Source: Paracidovorax avenae (GTDB lineage Bacteria; Pseudomonadota; Gammaproteobacteria; Burkholderiales; Burkholderiaceae_C). Taken from it: a stretch of 64,000 nucleotides of DNA. Position 1 is the stretch's first letter, and each line of letters starts with the position of its first letter. Shown here in pieces: positions 19,978-28,601 of the stretch. The notes beneath the pieces were generated by a model. The model had not been told where the DNA came from, ran no database searches, and saw nothing but the letters and a program-made list of their open reading frames with translations. The DNA is taken from contig NZ_CP156079.1 in assembly GCF_040892545.1 (NCBI RefSeq), positions 1 through 64,000 on the forward strand, in the 5' to 3' direction. Made by a program: the position numbers and the translations under genes.

Positions 19978-20796
19978 ATGCAGGAAGAAACCGTTCTGAG
20001 CGCCCATCCCGTGTCGGATGCGATGCGGGCCACGGTGCTGGAGCAGTTGTCGGCGATAGAGAGCCGCCACCAGGTGGCGGTGCTGTTCGCCTGCGAATCC
20101 GGCAGCCGTGGATGGGGCTTCGCATCGCCCGACAGCGACTACGACGTGCGCTTCGTCTATGTGCACCGGCTGCCCTGGTACCTGACCGTGGACGCCGGCC
20201 GCGACGTCATCGAGCAGCCCATCAGCGGCGAACTGGACATCTGCGGCTGGGAACTGCGCAAGACGCTGGGGCTGCTGGCCGACTCCAACCCGACGCTGCT
20301 CGAGTGGCTGCGCTCGCCCATCCTCTACCGGCAGGCACATCCGTGGACGGAGCGCCTGCGCACGCTGGCCGAAGAGGGCTTTTCTGCGGTGCGGGGCTAC
20401 CACCACTACGTGTCGATGGCCAAAAGGAACCTGCGCGAGCACCTGCAGGGCGAGACGGTCCGGTACAAGAAGTACCTGTATGTGCTGCGCCCCCTGCTGG
20501 CCGCGCGCTGGATCCGCGAGGGGCGGGGCGTTCCCCCGATGCGCTTCGCCGATCTGGCGGCGCGCACGCTGGCGGACCCGGCCGTGCTCGATGAGCTGAA
20601 CGCGTTGCTGGCCGTCAAGATGCGTGCCGGCGAATCGGCGACGAGCTCGCGCTGGCCGGGCATCCACGCGTTCATCGAGCGGGAGCTGGCCGAGGCGATG
20701 GCCCACGTGCCCGAGGCCACGCCGAAAGCCGGCCTGCGCCCGCAGCTCGACCGCTATCTGCAGGAGGCCGTGCGGCATTTCGATCCGCCGGCATGA
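19978..20796 (+). CDS. RlaP-type nucleotidyltransferase of the RNA-repair operon
   Basis: 272 residues. A DNA-polymerase-beta-like nucleotidyltransferase core near the N-terminus: ACESGSRGWGFASPDSDYDVRF carries the GS motif and the DxD metal ligands, and GELDICGW the third acidic residue. The rest is helical with conserved KKYLYVLRPLLAARW. This matches the COG3541/RlaP family known from RtcB-linked operons, proposed to add or modify nucleotides at broken RNA ends. The ATG has AAGGGGAAAGGA upstream. It lies 22 bases after rtcB and 30 before rtcA. Confidence 0.88.
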   Translation: MQEETVLSAHPVSDAMRATVLEQLSAIESRHQVAVLFACESGSRGWGFASPDSDYDVRFVYVHRLPWYLTVDAGRDVIEQPISGELDICGWELRKTLGLLADSNPTLLEWLRSPILYRQAHPWTERLRTLAEEGFSAVRGYHHYVSMAKRNLREHLQGETVRYKKYLYVLRPLLAARWIREGRGVPPMRFADLAARTLADPAVLDELNALLAVKMRAGESATSSRWPGIHAFIERELAEAMAHVPEATPKAGLRPQLDRYLQEAVRHFDPPA

Positions 20797-20826
20797 AAAC
20801 GAACGACCAGAAAGAAGAACAACACC

Positions 20827-21864
20827 ATGATCGACATCGATGGCTCCGCCGGGGAAGGCGGCGGACAGATATTGCGGGCCTCGCTGGCCCTGTCCATGTG
20901 CACGGGCCAGCCCTTCGAACTGCAGCGCATCCGCGCCGGCCGGGCCAAGCCGGGCCTGATGCGGCAGCATCTGGCCTGCGTGGCGGCCGCAGCGGAGATC
21001 TGCGGCGCCGAGGTCCAGGGGGCGGAACTGAACTCCCAGTCCCTGCGCTTCGTCCCTGGCCCCGTGCGGGCGGGCGACTATGCGTTCCACGTCGGATCGG
21101 CGGGCAGCTGCACGCTGGTGCTGCAGACGGTGTGGCCGGCGCTGCTGATGGCCGATGCGCCCAGCCGGGTGCAATTGCACGGCGGTACGCACAACCCCAT
21201 GGCGCCACCGTTCCATTTCCTGGAGCGCAGCTATGCCCCGCTGGTGCGCCGACTCGGTGCCCCGGCCGAGCTCACGCTGCACCGGCTGGGCTTCTATCCG
21301 GCGGGAGGCGGCCGCATCGAGGCGCACATCACCCCCGGCGCGGACCGGCTGCAGCCATTCGACCTGCTGCAGCGCGGCACCGCGATGCCGCACTGCGCGG
21401 AATGCCTGGCCCCTGCGCTGCCGCGGGCGGTCGCCCGGCGAGAGCTGGAGCACCTGGGCGCAGCGCTGGGCTGGAGCAGGGAGCAATTGCGCCTGGCACC
21501 CGCCCGGCAGCACGAAGGGCCGGGCAATGCGCTGATGGCCACGCTGGCGTGCGAGAACGTCACGGAGGTTTTCACGCAATTCGGCGTGAAAGGCACCAGC
21601 GCGGAAGAGGTGGCGCAGGAACTGGCCCGCGACGTGCAGGCCCACCTGGCGAGCGACGCGGCGCTGGGCCCCTTCCTGGCAGACCAGTGGGCACTCCCGC
21701 TGGCCATGGCCGTGTGGCAGCGCCAGCGCGGGGCCGCCTATACCTGCACGGAACTGACCGCCCACGCGACCACGCACTTCGACGTGATCGAACGCTTCCT
21801 GCCGGTGCGGTTCTCGGTGGAGGGAGCGGGCAACCGCTGGACGGTCCGCGCACAGCCGCAATAG
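20827..21864 (+). CDS. rtcA: RNA 3'-terminal phosphate cyclase RtcA
   Basis: Converts RNA 3'-phosphate to 2',3'-cyclic phosphate using ATP through a histidyl-AMP intermediate. 345 residues, normal length. Family signatures: DGSAGEGGGQILRASLALS at the N-terminus, RAGRAKPGLMRQHLA, GSAGSCTLVLQ, HRLGFYPAGGG, DQWALPLAMA, and THFDVIERFLP with the likely nucleophilic histidine. Last clear member of the RNA-repair operon on the plus strand. Confidence 0.96.
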   Translation: MIDIDGSAGEGGGQILRASLALSMCTGQPFELQRIRAGRAKPGLMRQHLACVAAAAEICGAEVQGAELNSQSLRFVPGPVRAGDYAFHVGSAGSCTLVLQTVWPALLMADAPSRVQLHGGTHNPMAPPFHFLERSYAPLVRRLGAPAELTLHRLGFYPAGGGRIEAHITPGADRLQPFDLLQRGTAMPHCAECLAPALPRAVARRELEHLGAALGWSREQLRLAPARQHEGPGNALMATLACENVTEVFTQFGVKGTSAEEVAQELARDVQAHLASDAALGPFLADQWALPLAMAVWQRQRGAAYTCTELTAHATTHFDVIERFLPVRFSVEGAGNRWTVRAQPQ

Positions 21865-21903
21865 GGTGAACGACAATCGCCTGCCTGCCAGTCCCGCCCA
21901 GCC

Positions 21904-22332
21904 ATGCGCTCCCCCATTTCCATCGTCAACATCGACAACCCCGCCACCTGGACCCGCTACCGCGCGGGCCTGTGCGCGACCTGCGCCGCCAACTGCTGCA
22001 CCATGCCGCTGGAGGTGCAGTTGTCCGACCTGGTGCGGCTCGGGCTGGTGGATGCGTTCGAGGCCGAGCACGAGGAGCCCCGGCACATCGCGAAGCGGCT
22101 GCAGAAGGCGCGGCTCATCGACCACTTCAACCACAAGAACGTGGTCTTCACGATGGCGCGGCGGGCGAGCGGGGACTGCCATTTCCTGGACGCCACCACG
22201 CGGCGCTGCACGGTGTACGAGGTGCGGCCGGACACCTGCCGGCTGCATCCGCAGAAGAAGAGCCCGCGCCCCGGCTGGTGTGCCTATGGCTCGGCCGCGC
22301 AGGGGCAGGGCGGCGGCACACGGCAGCGCTGA
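21904..22332 (+). CDS. YkgJ-family cysteine-cluster protein
   Basis: 142 residues with cysteines in the pattern CATCAANCC near the N-terminus and further Cys in DCHF, RCTVY, TCRLHP and GWCAYG, the spacing of the YkgJ (CxxCxxxCC) family, presumed metal or Fe-S binding. The function is not established. It starts 39 bases after rtcA, so it may be read through from the repair operon, but YkgJ proteins are not regular members of such operons. Confidence 0.85.
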   Translation: MRSPISIVNIDNPATWTRYRAGLCATCAANCCTMPLEVQLSDLVRLGLVDAFEAEHEEPRHIAKRLQKARLIDHFNHKNVVFTMARRASGDCHFLDATTRRCTVYEVRPDTCRLHPQKKSPRPGWCAYGSAAQGQGGGTRQR

Positions 22333-22504
22333 GCGCGGCCCGAGGGCCGTGCGGAAGAGCGACCTCGCGTGACGGAGGTCGTGGATCCGTTGACCTGGAC
22401 TGTAGGACACGGACGGGGCCGTGGGCGCTCCCTGCGCCCACGTGCACGCGGCGCAAGCCATGCTGTGATGGCGGTTTGTCCCATCCACCGCAAAAGGAGT
22501 CCGC

Positions 22505-22942
22505 ATGTCCGAGAAAACCGCATCCGTCCATTGGCAAGGGGCTGGAAAGACCGGCCAGGGCCAGATCAGCACCGAGACCGGCGCGCTGAAAAGCTACCCC
22601 TACGGCTTCGGCAGCCGCTTCGGCGACGACCGCACGGGCACGAATCCGGAAGAGATCGTCGGCGCGGCGCATGCCGCCTGCTTCACGATGGCGTTCGCAT
22701 TCGCCTGCGAGAAGGCCGGCATCGCCACTGAAACGCTCGACACCACCGCCAAGGTGCGCCTCGCCAAGGAAGGCGAAGGCTTCAAGATCGACCGCATCGC
22801 GCTCACGCTCAAGGCCAAGGTGCCGGGCATCGACGATGCGAAGTTCCAGGAGATCGCGGCCGGCGCCAAGGCCAACTGCCCGCTCTCGAAGGCGCTCGCC
22901 GGGGTGCCGGAAATCACGCTGGACGCGCAGCTCGTGGGCTGA
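22505..22942 (+). CDS. OsmC-family peroxiredoxin
   Basis: 145 residues. Thiol peroxidase of the OsmC/Ohr superfamily, reducing organic hydroperoxides. The two redox cysteines are in AAHAACFTMA (Cys59) and AKANCPLSKAL (Cys125), spaced as in OsmC. The substrate-pocket segments GTNPEEIVGAAH and KIDRIALTLKA also fit. AAAGGAG precedes the ATG. The 172 bases upstream show no gene and contain no strong regulator site that I can identify. Confidence 0.93.
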   Translation: MSEKTASVHWQGAGKTGQGQISTETGALKSYPYGFGSRFGDDRTGTNPEEIVGAAHAACFTMAFAFACEKAGIATETLDTTAKVRLAKEGEGFKIDRIALTLKAKVPGIDDAKFQEIAAGAKANCPLSKALAGVPEITLDAQLVG

Positions 22943-23011
22943 CAGGCCGGGCTGGCATCATCTGCGGGAACACGCCGCGCCCGTGGCGTGCCATCGCTTC
23001 GCCGGCCGCCC

Positions 23012-23272
23012 ATGCCCCCTTCCGCACCGAAAGCCCTGCCCGCCATCGATCCCGCCCGCTGCACGGGCTGCGGCCGGTGCGTGGCGGTCTGCGCACCGCA
23101 TGTGCTGTCGCTGGGTACGGAGGGCAGCCCTGGCCGGGAAGGTGCGCCTCCGCCGCCCTGGGGCCCCAAGCGGTCGGTACTGCAAGACCCGGCGGGTTGC
23201 ACGGGCTGTGCCCTGTGCGCCGTGCATTGCCCCTTCGATGCCATCCGGATGGAGCGCGCCAGGCCGCGATGA
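23012..23272 (+). CDS. Small 2[4Fe-4S] ferredoxin-like protein
   Basis: 86 residues. Two Cys clusters, CTGCGRCVAVC and CTGCALCAVHC with a following proline, each able to hold one [4Fe-4S] centre, are separated by a Gly/Pro-rich loop of about 30 residues. This is the bacterial-type ferredoxin fold with a long inter-cluster insert. An in-frame GTG at 22988 would add eight residues; the ATG at 23012 is preferred because Fe-S sequence begins soon after it. The electron partner is unknown. The candidate promoter for the threonine leader overlaps its 3' end. Confidence 0.85.
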   Translation: MPPSAPKALPAIDPARCTGCGRCVAVCAPHVLSLGTEGSPGREGAPPPPWGPKRSVLQDPAGCTGCALCAVHCPFDAIRMERARPR

Positions 23273-23299
23273 CCATCCGGCGTTCCTTTCCTGTACACT
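23269..23299 (+). promoter_or_regulatory. Candidate promoter of the threonine leader
   Basis: TACACT at 23294-23299, preceded by TG two bases earlier, is a reasonable -10 box. TGACCA near 23270 is a weak -35 at 18-base spacing. The predicted start would be about 23306, only two bases before the ATG of the 35-residue leader, so either the leader is read almost leaderless or the internal ATG at 23380 is used. Confidence 0.4.
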
Positions 23300-23307
23300 G
23301 CACCGCC

Positions 23308-23415
23308 ATGTCGTTCGCACGCACCCCCAGCCCCCTGTTCCGCGCCCCCGTGGCGGCGGCAGCGGCCTGCTGCGTGCGAATGACGATGATCACCATTACC
23401 ACCGCGGCTGCCTAG
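23308..23415 (+). CDS. Threonine/isoleucine leader peptide
   Basis: 35 codons ending MTMITITTAAA and a TAG at 23413-23415. The run ACG-ATG-ATC-ACC-ATT-ACC-ACC holds four threonine and two isoleucine codons, as in the thr operon leader of enteric bacteria. An 11-residue version could start at ATG 23380. A hairpin with five T residues follows at 23472, then the homoserine dehydrogenase gene. The arrangement is that of ribosome-mediated attenuation, with stalling at Thr or Ile codons relieving termination. This is inference by architecture. Confidence 0.8.
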   Translation: MSFARTPSPLFRAPVAAAAACCVRMTMITITTAAA

Positions 23416-23471
23416 CCTGCGCGCTGGGTGGCCGTTCCGACGGTCGCCTGGTGTCATTCCCTCCTCGAACG

Positions 23472-23497
23472 AACCCGGCCCGACCGCCGGGTTTTTC
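23472..23497 (+). terminator. Attenuator-type terminator before hom
   Basis: AACCCGG (23472-23478) pairs with CCGGGTT (23487-23493) around an eight-base loop and is followed by TTTTT-C-G-TT. It lies 57 bases after the leader-peptide stop and 48 bases before the hom start, the expected place for a transcription attenuator. Confidence 0.8.
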
Positions 23498-23544
23498 GTT
23501 TCCGGGCCATAGCGCCCTTCGTTCGAGAGAAAGAGAGTGACCCG

Positions 23545-24945
23545 ATGTTCAACGACCCCCAATGGCGTCCCCTTCCTGCCGCCGCTCCCGCCAGCGGCGC
23601 GGGCCTGCGTCCCCTGCGCGTGGGCATGATCGGCATCGGCACGGTGGGCCTGGGCACCTGGCAGGTGCTCGCCCGCAACCAGGCGCAGATCGCGGCGCGC
23701 GCGGGCCGGGGCATCGAGATCGTGGCGGTGGCGGCCCGCGACCTGGCGCGCGCCAGGCGCGTGCTCGGCGACGCGGCCGCTGGCGTGGAGCTCACCGGCG
23801 ATCCACTGGCGCTGGCCACGCATCCCGGCATCGACGTGCTGCTGGAGGTGGCGGGGGGCACGGATGCCCCGCGCGAATGGGTGGCGGCGGCCATCGGCCT
23901 CGGCAAGCCCGTGGTCACGGCCAACAAGGCGCTGCTGGCGGTGCATGGCAACGCGCTGTTCGCCCAGGCGGAATCGCGCGGCGTGCCGCTCGCCTATGAA
24001 GCGGCCGTGGCCGGCGGCATCCCGATCGTGAAGGCGCTGCGCGAAGGTGCCGCGGCGAACCGCGTGGAATGGCTGGCCGGCATCGTGAACGGCACCAGTA
24101 ACTACATCCTGAGCCGCATGCGGCAGGCGGGCCTGGCGTTCGGCGATGCGCTGGCGGAAGCCCAGGCCCTGGGCTATGCGGAGGCCGATCCCACTTTCGA
24201 CGTGGACGGCATCGATGCCGCGCACAAGACCGCCTTGCTGGCTGCCAACGCCTTCGGCATGCCGGTCCGCTTCGATCGTGCCCATGTGGAGGGCATCCGC
24301 GGCGTGGATGCGCTGGATGTGGCTGCGGCGCGGGAATGGGGCCATGCCGTGAAACTGCTGGGCATCGCGCGGCGGCAGGGGGAATCGGTGGAGCTGCGGG
24401 TGCATCCTGCACTGGTGCCCGCCACGCACCTGCTCGCCCAGGTGGAAGGAGCGATGAACGCCGTCATGCTGTGCGGGGATGCGCAGGGTATCGCGCTGCA
24501 CTACGGTGCCGGGGCGGGAGCGGAGCCGACCGCCTCGGCCGTGGTCGCCGATCTGGTGGACCTGGCCCGCCAGACGGTGGCGCAGGCCGGCGGCCCCGTC
24601 CGCTGCACGGTACCGCCGCTGGGCGTGCCGGGCGCGGCATGGGTGGACCGGCCCGTGCTGCACATGGACGACGTGGTAACCCGGCATTACCTGCGTGTTC
24701 CCTTGCGCGAAGGTGCCGAGGGCGCCGCGCCGGCCGCACTGGCGCAATGGCTGGCACAGGCCGGGGTGGCCGTGGAACGGCTCGACGCCTGGCGTTCCCA
24801 AAGCCGCGGCAGCGGCCAGGCCCAGTTGCTGGCGCTCACCCGGCCCGCGCGGGACGGCGCCGTTCGCGACGTCCTGCAGCGTGCCGCGCAGGCGGACTGG
24901 TGCCAGGGGACGCCGGCGCACCTGCGCGTCGAAAGCCTGGAGTAA
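23545..24945 (+). CDS. hom: Homoserine dehydrogenase
   Basis: NAD(P)-dependent reduction of aspartate semialdehyde to homoserine, the branch to threonine, isoleucine and methionine. 466 residues. Nucleotide-binding motif GMIGIGTVGLG at 27-37, catalytic-domain signature VNGTSNYILSRM, and YAEADPTFDVDGIDAAHK with the conserved Asp/Lys. A C-terminal segment from about residue 385 (HYLRVPLREGAEG onward) is ACT-like and probably a feedback site. ATG 23545 is chosen; an in-frame extension would overlap the attenuator. The leader peptide just upstream suggests control by Thr/Ile supply. Confidence 0.93.
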   Translation: MFNDPQWRPLPAAAPASGAGLRPLRVGMIGIGTVGLGTWQVLARNQAQIAARAGRGIEIVAVAARDLARARRVLGDAAAGVELTGDPLALATHPGIDVLLEVAGGTDAPREWVAAAIGLGKPVVTANKALLAVHGNALFAQAESRGVPLAYEAAVAGGIPIVKALREGAAANRVEWLAGIVNGTSNYILSRMRQAGLAFGDALAEAQALGYAEADPTFDVDGIDAAHKTALLAANAFGMPVRFDRAHVEGIRGVDALDVAAAREWGHAVKLLGIARRQGESVELRVHPALVPATHLLAQVEGAMNAVMLCGDAQGIALHYGAGAGAEPTASAVVADLVDLARQTVAQAGGPVRCTVPPLGVPGAAWVDRPVLHMDDVVTRHYLRVPLREGAEGAAPAALAQWLAQAGVAVERLDAWRSQSRGSGQAQLLALTRPARDGAVRDVLQRAAQADWCQGTPAHLRVESLE

Positions 24946-24974
24946 CGGCCGGCAGGCCGCGCCAGGGCATAGGC

Positions 24975-25277
24975 TCAGCGTTTCTGCTTCTGGTAGGCCT
25001 CGTGGGCCGGACCGCCGCGGTCGGTGTCCTTGAGGCCCCGCTCCAGGTCGTCGTGGGCCTGCTTCATCTCCGGATCCGGCTGGCCGTCCGTCATGTCCAC
25101 GGCCTGGTCGCGTTCGTGGGGCAGGCGCGCCTCGGGGCTGTTGAGGTTCTGCTGCTCGGCATCCGGAGCAGGGTGCTTCTGGGTGGTGTCGACGCGGCGC
25201 TCGACCCGCTGGGGCACGCGGGCGGAGGCCGTGGGATCGGCCCCTTGCTGGTCGGAGGAACGGGGGGCTTGGGACAT
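24975..25277 (-). CDS. Small hydrophilic protein, unknown
   Basis: 100 residues, rich in Asp, Glu, Gln, Arg and Pro, with no hydrophobic core (MSQAPRSSDQQGADPTASAR onward). It probably has little stable structure. ATG 25277 has AAGGAGATT eight bases upstream, much better than the longer frame to 25298. The last 40 residues (EMKQAHDDLERGLKDTDRGG) could form a helix. No family recognised; compositionally it resembles small stress-associated proteins, but nothing more can be said. Confidence 0.65.
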   Translation of the reverse strand: MSQAPRSSDQQGADPTASARVPQRVERRVDTTQKHPAPDAEQQNLNSPEARLPHERDQAVDMTDGQPDPEMKQAHDDLERGLKDTDRGGPAHEAYQKQKR

Positions 25278-25415
25278 GGGGAATCTCCTTGTGGGCACCG
25301 CCGGGAATGGCGGCTTGCAGGCAGCTCAGGGTCGTGTGGCTTCCCATGCTAGAAAGCGTGCCGCACCCAGTCTGTAGTCCACCGCGCACTGGCCTGGCCG
25401 GTACACTACCACTGT

Positions 25416-27641
25416 ATGTCTCAACAGGAGTGGGCCGCGCAGGCCCTGCAGTCTTTCGATGCGGTGGTGCAGGCCACCGAGGGCTTCCGCAGCCGCGGCG
25501 GGCAGCGACGCATGGCCGAGCAGGTGGCGCACACGTTCGCGCGGGCACAGCTCGGCAAGGTGGAGGCCGACGACGGCGACAGCGCACCACCGCCGCCCGC
25601 ACGCTCCATTGCCGTGGTGCAGGCCGGAACGGGCGTGGGCAAATCGCTGGCCTACAGCGTGCCGGCGATCGCCATGGCGCTTGCGCGCGGCACGCGCGTG
25701 CTGATTTCCACGGCCACCGTGGCGCTGCAGGAACAGCTCGTGCAGAAGGACCTGCCGGCGCTCGCGGCCCGCATGCCGCAACCCTTCCAGTTCGCGCTGG
25801 CCAAGGGGCGCGGCCGCTATGTGTGCAAGCTCAAGCTGGAGCGCCTGGCCGGTACGGGTGAGTCGGGCGACGAAGGACCCGAGGACGACCTGTTCGCCGA
25901 GGAAGAGGCCGCGGCCCGTGCCGCCCGCCCGCGCCACGAGACCGAAGCGCGCATGAAGTTCTACGCCACCATGGCCGACGTGCTCGCGCGCGGCGCCTGG
26001 GACGGCGACCGCGACACGCTGGAATCCCCGCCCGAGCCCGAGGTCTGGAGCCCGGTGGCGGCCGAGGCCAGTTCCTGCACCGGCAAGCATTGCCCGGCCT
26101 TCAGCCAGTGCACCTACTACGACCGGCGCAAGGCCCTCGTGGCCGCGCAGGTGATCGTGGCCAACCACGACCTGCTGCTGTCCTCGATCGGGGCACGGCT
26201 GCTGCCCGAGCTGGACAACTGCCTGCTCGTGGTGGACGAAGCCCACCACCTGCCCTCCACCGCACTCGACCAGTTCGCCTGCGAGGCGGACCTGAGCCGG
26301 CTGACCTGGATCGACAAGCTCGCGAGCCGCGCGCTGCGCATCGGCACGCTGATGGAAGTCGAGGAAGTGGCGGACATCCCCAACCATTCCGCCCGGCTGC
26401 GCACCGCGCTGCAGGACGCGGCGCGCATGGTCATGGACGCGTACGGCGACGAACTGCGCGCACCGCGGCCCGCCTGGGGCGGAGGGCGCACCGCTTCCAC
26501 GCAATCCTCCCGCATTCCCGCGGCTGCGGCGCCCACGCGCGCACGCGTCTCGGGAGGCGCGCTGCCCGGGGCGCTGGTGGAGCCCTTCAGCCAGGTGGCG
26601 CACCATGCGGCAGGCTTTCTGGACGCGCTGCGCGCCATTGCCAAGGCGCTGCGTTCGGAAATGCGCGACAAGCCCGACGAGGCGCGGCGCCTGTCCACCC
26701 TGTATGCGCAGATCGGCGCGCTCGCGCCCCGGCTGGAGGGTGTGCACGATACCGCCCAGCTGCTGCTGCAGGATGCGCCCGAGGGCGCCGTGCCGGCGGC
26801 CAAGTGGTTCACGCTGGCGGTGGACGGCGACTTCATCGTCGTCAAGGCGCATGCCAGCCCCGTGCTGCCGGGCAACACGCTGCGCAACCACCTGTGGTCG
26901 GCCGTGCGCGGGGCGGTGCTCACCTCGGCCACGCTCACGAGTTGCGGCCAGTTCGATTTCTTCCTGCGCGAGGCCGGCCTGCACGGCGACGACGCCGTCA
27001 CCACCCTGGAAGTGCCCAGCCCCTTCGACTATGCGCTGCAGGGCACGCTCGTCGCCACGGAGACGCAGGCCGATCCCCGGCAGGCGGCCGACTACACCGC
27101 TGAAATGGTGGATGCGCTGCTGAGCGACCTGGCCATGGTCGAGGCCGGCGCCCTGGTGCTGTTCACCTCGCGCGACCAGATGCGGCAGGCCGTGGATGCG
27201 CTGCCCACCGCCATGCGCAGCACGGTGCTGGTGCAGACGCAGATGCCGCGTTCCCAGCTGCTGGCACGCCACCGCGAACGCGTGGCGGCGGGCGAGCCGT
27301 CGATCATCTTCGGCATGCAGTCCTTCGGCGAGGGACTGGACCTGCCCGGGGCGCTCTGCGAATCGCTCTTCATCACCAAGCTGCCCTTCGCGCCGCCGGA
27401 CGACCCGGTGGGCGAGGCGCGCGCCGAGTGGCTGCGCGGCGCGGGGCGCGACCCGTTCAGCGAACTCGTGGTGCCCGCCACGGCCATCCGGCTCGCGCAG
27501 TGGGTGGGACGCGCCATCCGCACCGAGGAAGACCGCGCCCATGTCTATTGCTACGACAAGCGGCTGGTGCGCACGGCCTACGGGCAGAGGCTGCTCAAGG
27601 GCCTGCCGCCGTTCACGCTGCAGCGCCGCACCGCGGCGTAG
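25416..27641 (+). CDS. dinG: DinG-family ATP-dependent DNA helicase
   Basis: Fe-S superfamily 2 helicase (XPD-like, 5'-3') that unwinds R-loops and damaged forks. 741 residues. Walker A GTGVGKS at 71-77, ISTATVALQEQ, the Fe-S cysteines in YVCKLK and CTGKHCPAFSQC, the DEAH box in VVDEAHHLP, QSFGEGLDLPG, and motif VI QWVGRAIRTEED are all in order. An Ala/Thr/Pro-rich insertion lies around residues 345-390. It overlaps no neighbour; the preceding small gene is divergent. Confidence 0.94.
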   Translation: MSQQEWAAQALQSFDAVVQATEGFRSRGGQRRMAEQVAHTFARAQLGKVEADDGDSAPPPPARSIAVVQAGTGVGKSLAYSVPAIAMALARGTRVLISTATVALQEQLVQKDLPALAARMPQPFQFALAKGRGRYVCKLKLERLAGTGESGDEGPEDDLFAEEEAAARAARPRHETEARMKFYATMADVLARGAWDGDRDTLESPPEPEVWSPVAAEASSCTGKHCPAFSQCTYYDRRKALVAAQVIVANHDLLLSSIGARLLPELDNCLLVVDEAHHLPSTALDQFACEADLSRLTWIDKLASRALRIGTLMEVEEVADIPNHSARLRTALQDAARMVMDAYGDELRAPRPAWGGGRTASTQSSRIPAAAAPTRARVSGGALPGALVEPFSQVAHHAAGFLDALRAIAKALRSEMRDKPDEARRLSTLYAQIGALAPRLEGVHDTAQLLLQDAPEGAVPAAKWFTLAVDGDFIVVKAHASPVLPGNTLRNHLWSAVRGAVLTSATLTSCGQFDFFLREAGLHGDDAVTTLEVPSPFDYALQGTLVATETQADPRQAADYTAEMVDALLSDLAMVEAGALVLFTSRDQMRQAVDALPTAMRSTVLVQTQMPRSQLLARHRERVAAGEPSIIFGMQSFGEGLDLPGALCESLFITKLPFAPPDDPVGEARAEWLRGAGRDPFSELVVPATAIRLAQWVGRAIRTEEDRAHVYCYDKRLVRTAYGQRLLKGLPPFTLQRRTAA

Positions 27642-27811
27642 CGTGCCTGGCACGGATCCAGCGCGCTGACGCTACGGCGCCGCGGTGTCGGACGCCCCCG
27701 ACAGCCGTGCGGCGGCAGGGCCGACCCCGGCAGGGCGGCGTGCGGCCTACAGTGGGTCTTCCACACCGGGCCGCAGCGCGCCCGGCCACGCACCCTACCG
27801 GAGGCTCTCCC

Positions 27812-28309
27812 ATGACCCAGGATTCCCCCCAGACCACGCTCTGGAAGCTGATCAAGGACATCCGCTTCGGCATGCTCACCCACCGCTCGGCCACCGGCCA
27901 GCTGCATGCGCATCCGCTGACCACGCAGAACAAGGACATCGACGAGCACTCGGAGCTGTACTTCTTCATTCCGCACGACGGCGAGCTCGCGCAGCGCCTG
28001 AAGGCCGATGCCCAGGTGAATGTGACTTACGCGAACCCGGAGAAGGACAGCTACGTGTCCCTGTCCGGCTCGGCTGGTTTCATCGAGGACAAGGCCCGCA
28101 AGGAGGCGCTGTGGTCGCCCGCGGCCAAAGCCTGGTTCCCCCAGGGCATCGATGATCCCAACCTGGCACTGCTGGTGATCCGCATCCAGCACGCCGAATA
28201 CTGGGACGTGAAGGAAAGCAAGATGACCCAGCTCTTCAAGATGGCCAAGGCGGCCGTCACCGGCAACCCGCCGAATATGGGGGAGCACAGGGAACTGTCG
28301 CTGTCCTGA
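27812..28309 (+). CDS. Pyridoxamine-phosphate-oxidase-like general stress protein
   Basis: 165 residues with the split-barrel flavin-binding fold of general stress protein 26 relatives: LWKLIKDIRFGMLTH, HAHPLTTQNKD, ELYFFIPHDGELAQ, NVTYANPEKDSYVSLSG. Such proteins bind FMN or related cofactors, and their true reaction is usually unknown. CCGGAGGCT precedes the ATG. A very small Gln-rich gene follows 38 bases later, perhaps co-transcribed. Confidence 0.9.
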   Translation: MTQDSPQTTLWKLIKDIRFGMLTHRSATGQLHAHPLTTQNKDIDEHSELYFFIPHDGELAQRLKADAQVNVTYANPEKDSYVSLSGSAGFIEDKARKEALWSPAAKAWFPQGIDDPNLALLVIRIQHAEYWDVKESKMTQLFKMAKAAVTGNPPNMGEHRELSLS

Positions 28310-28347
28310 TGCGGCCGATTCGGCACCAACCTTTGAAGGAGACAGGC

Positions 28348-28557
28348 ATGTCCGACAAGCAGCAGCCCGGCACGGGCAAGGTCGAGAACGACCACAACCA
28401 GCAAGGTAACCAGGAACCCACGCAGCGCAACGAAGGCCAGCGCACGCCGCAAAGCCGACACGACCGCGACGCGCACGTGGGCAGCAGCAACCAGGTGCAG
28501 TCGCGCCAGGGTGGTGGTGGCCCTTCCACCGGCGGGGGTGGCCGCGGGGCGGGCTGA
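28348..28557 (+). CDS. Small Gln/Gly-rich protein, unknown
   Basis: 69 residues beginning MSDKQQPGTGKVENDHNQQ and ending in glycine repeats (GGGGPSTGGGGRGAG). No hydrophobic core, so probably disordered. ATG 28348 has GAAGGAGACA upstream, supporting real translation. It lies just downstream of the stress-type oxidase-like gene and compares in character with the small protein at 24975-25277. No family or function recognised. Confidence 0.6.
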   Translation: MSDKQQPGTGKVENDHNQQGNQEPTQRNEGQRTPQSRHDRDAHVGSSNQVQSRQGGGGPSTGGGGRGAG

Positions 28558-28601
28558 CGGCGCCGGCCTGGTTCGGAAGCGGGAAGGGCGACAATCGCCC
28601 C

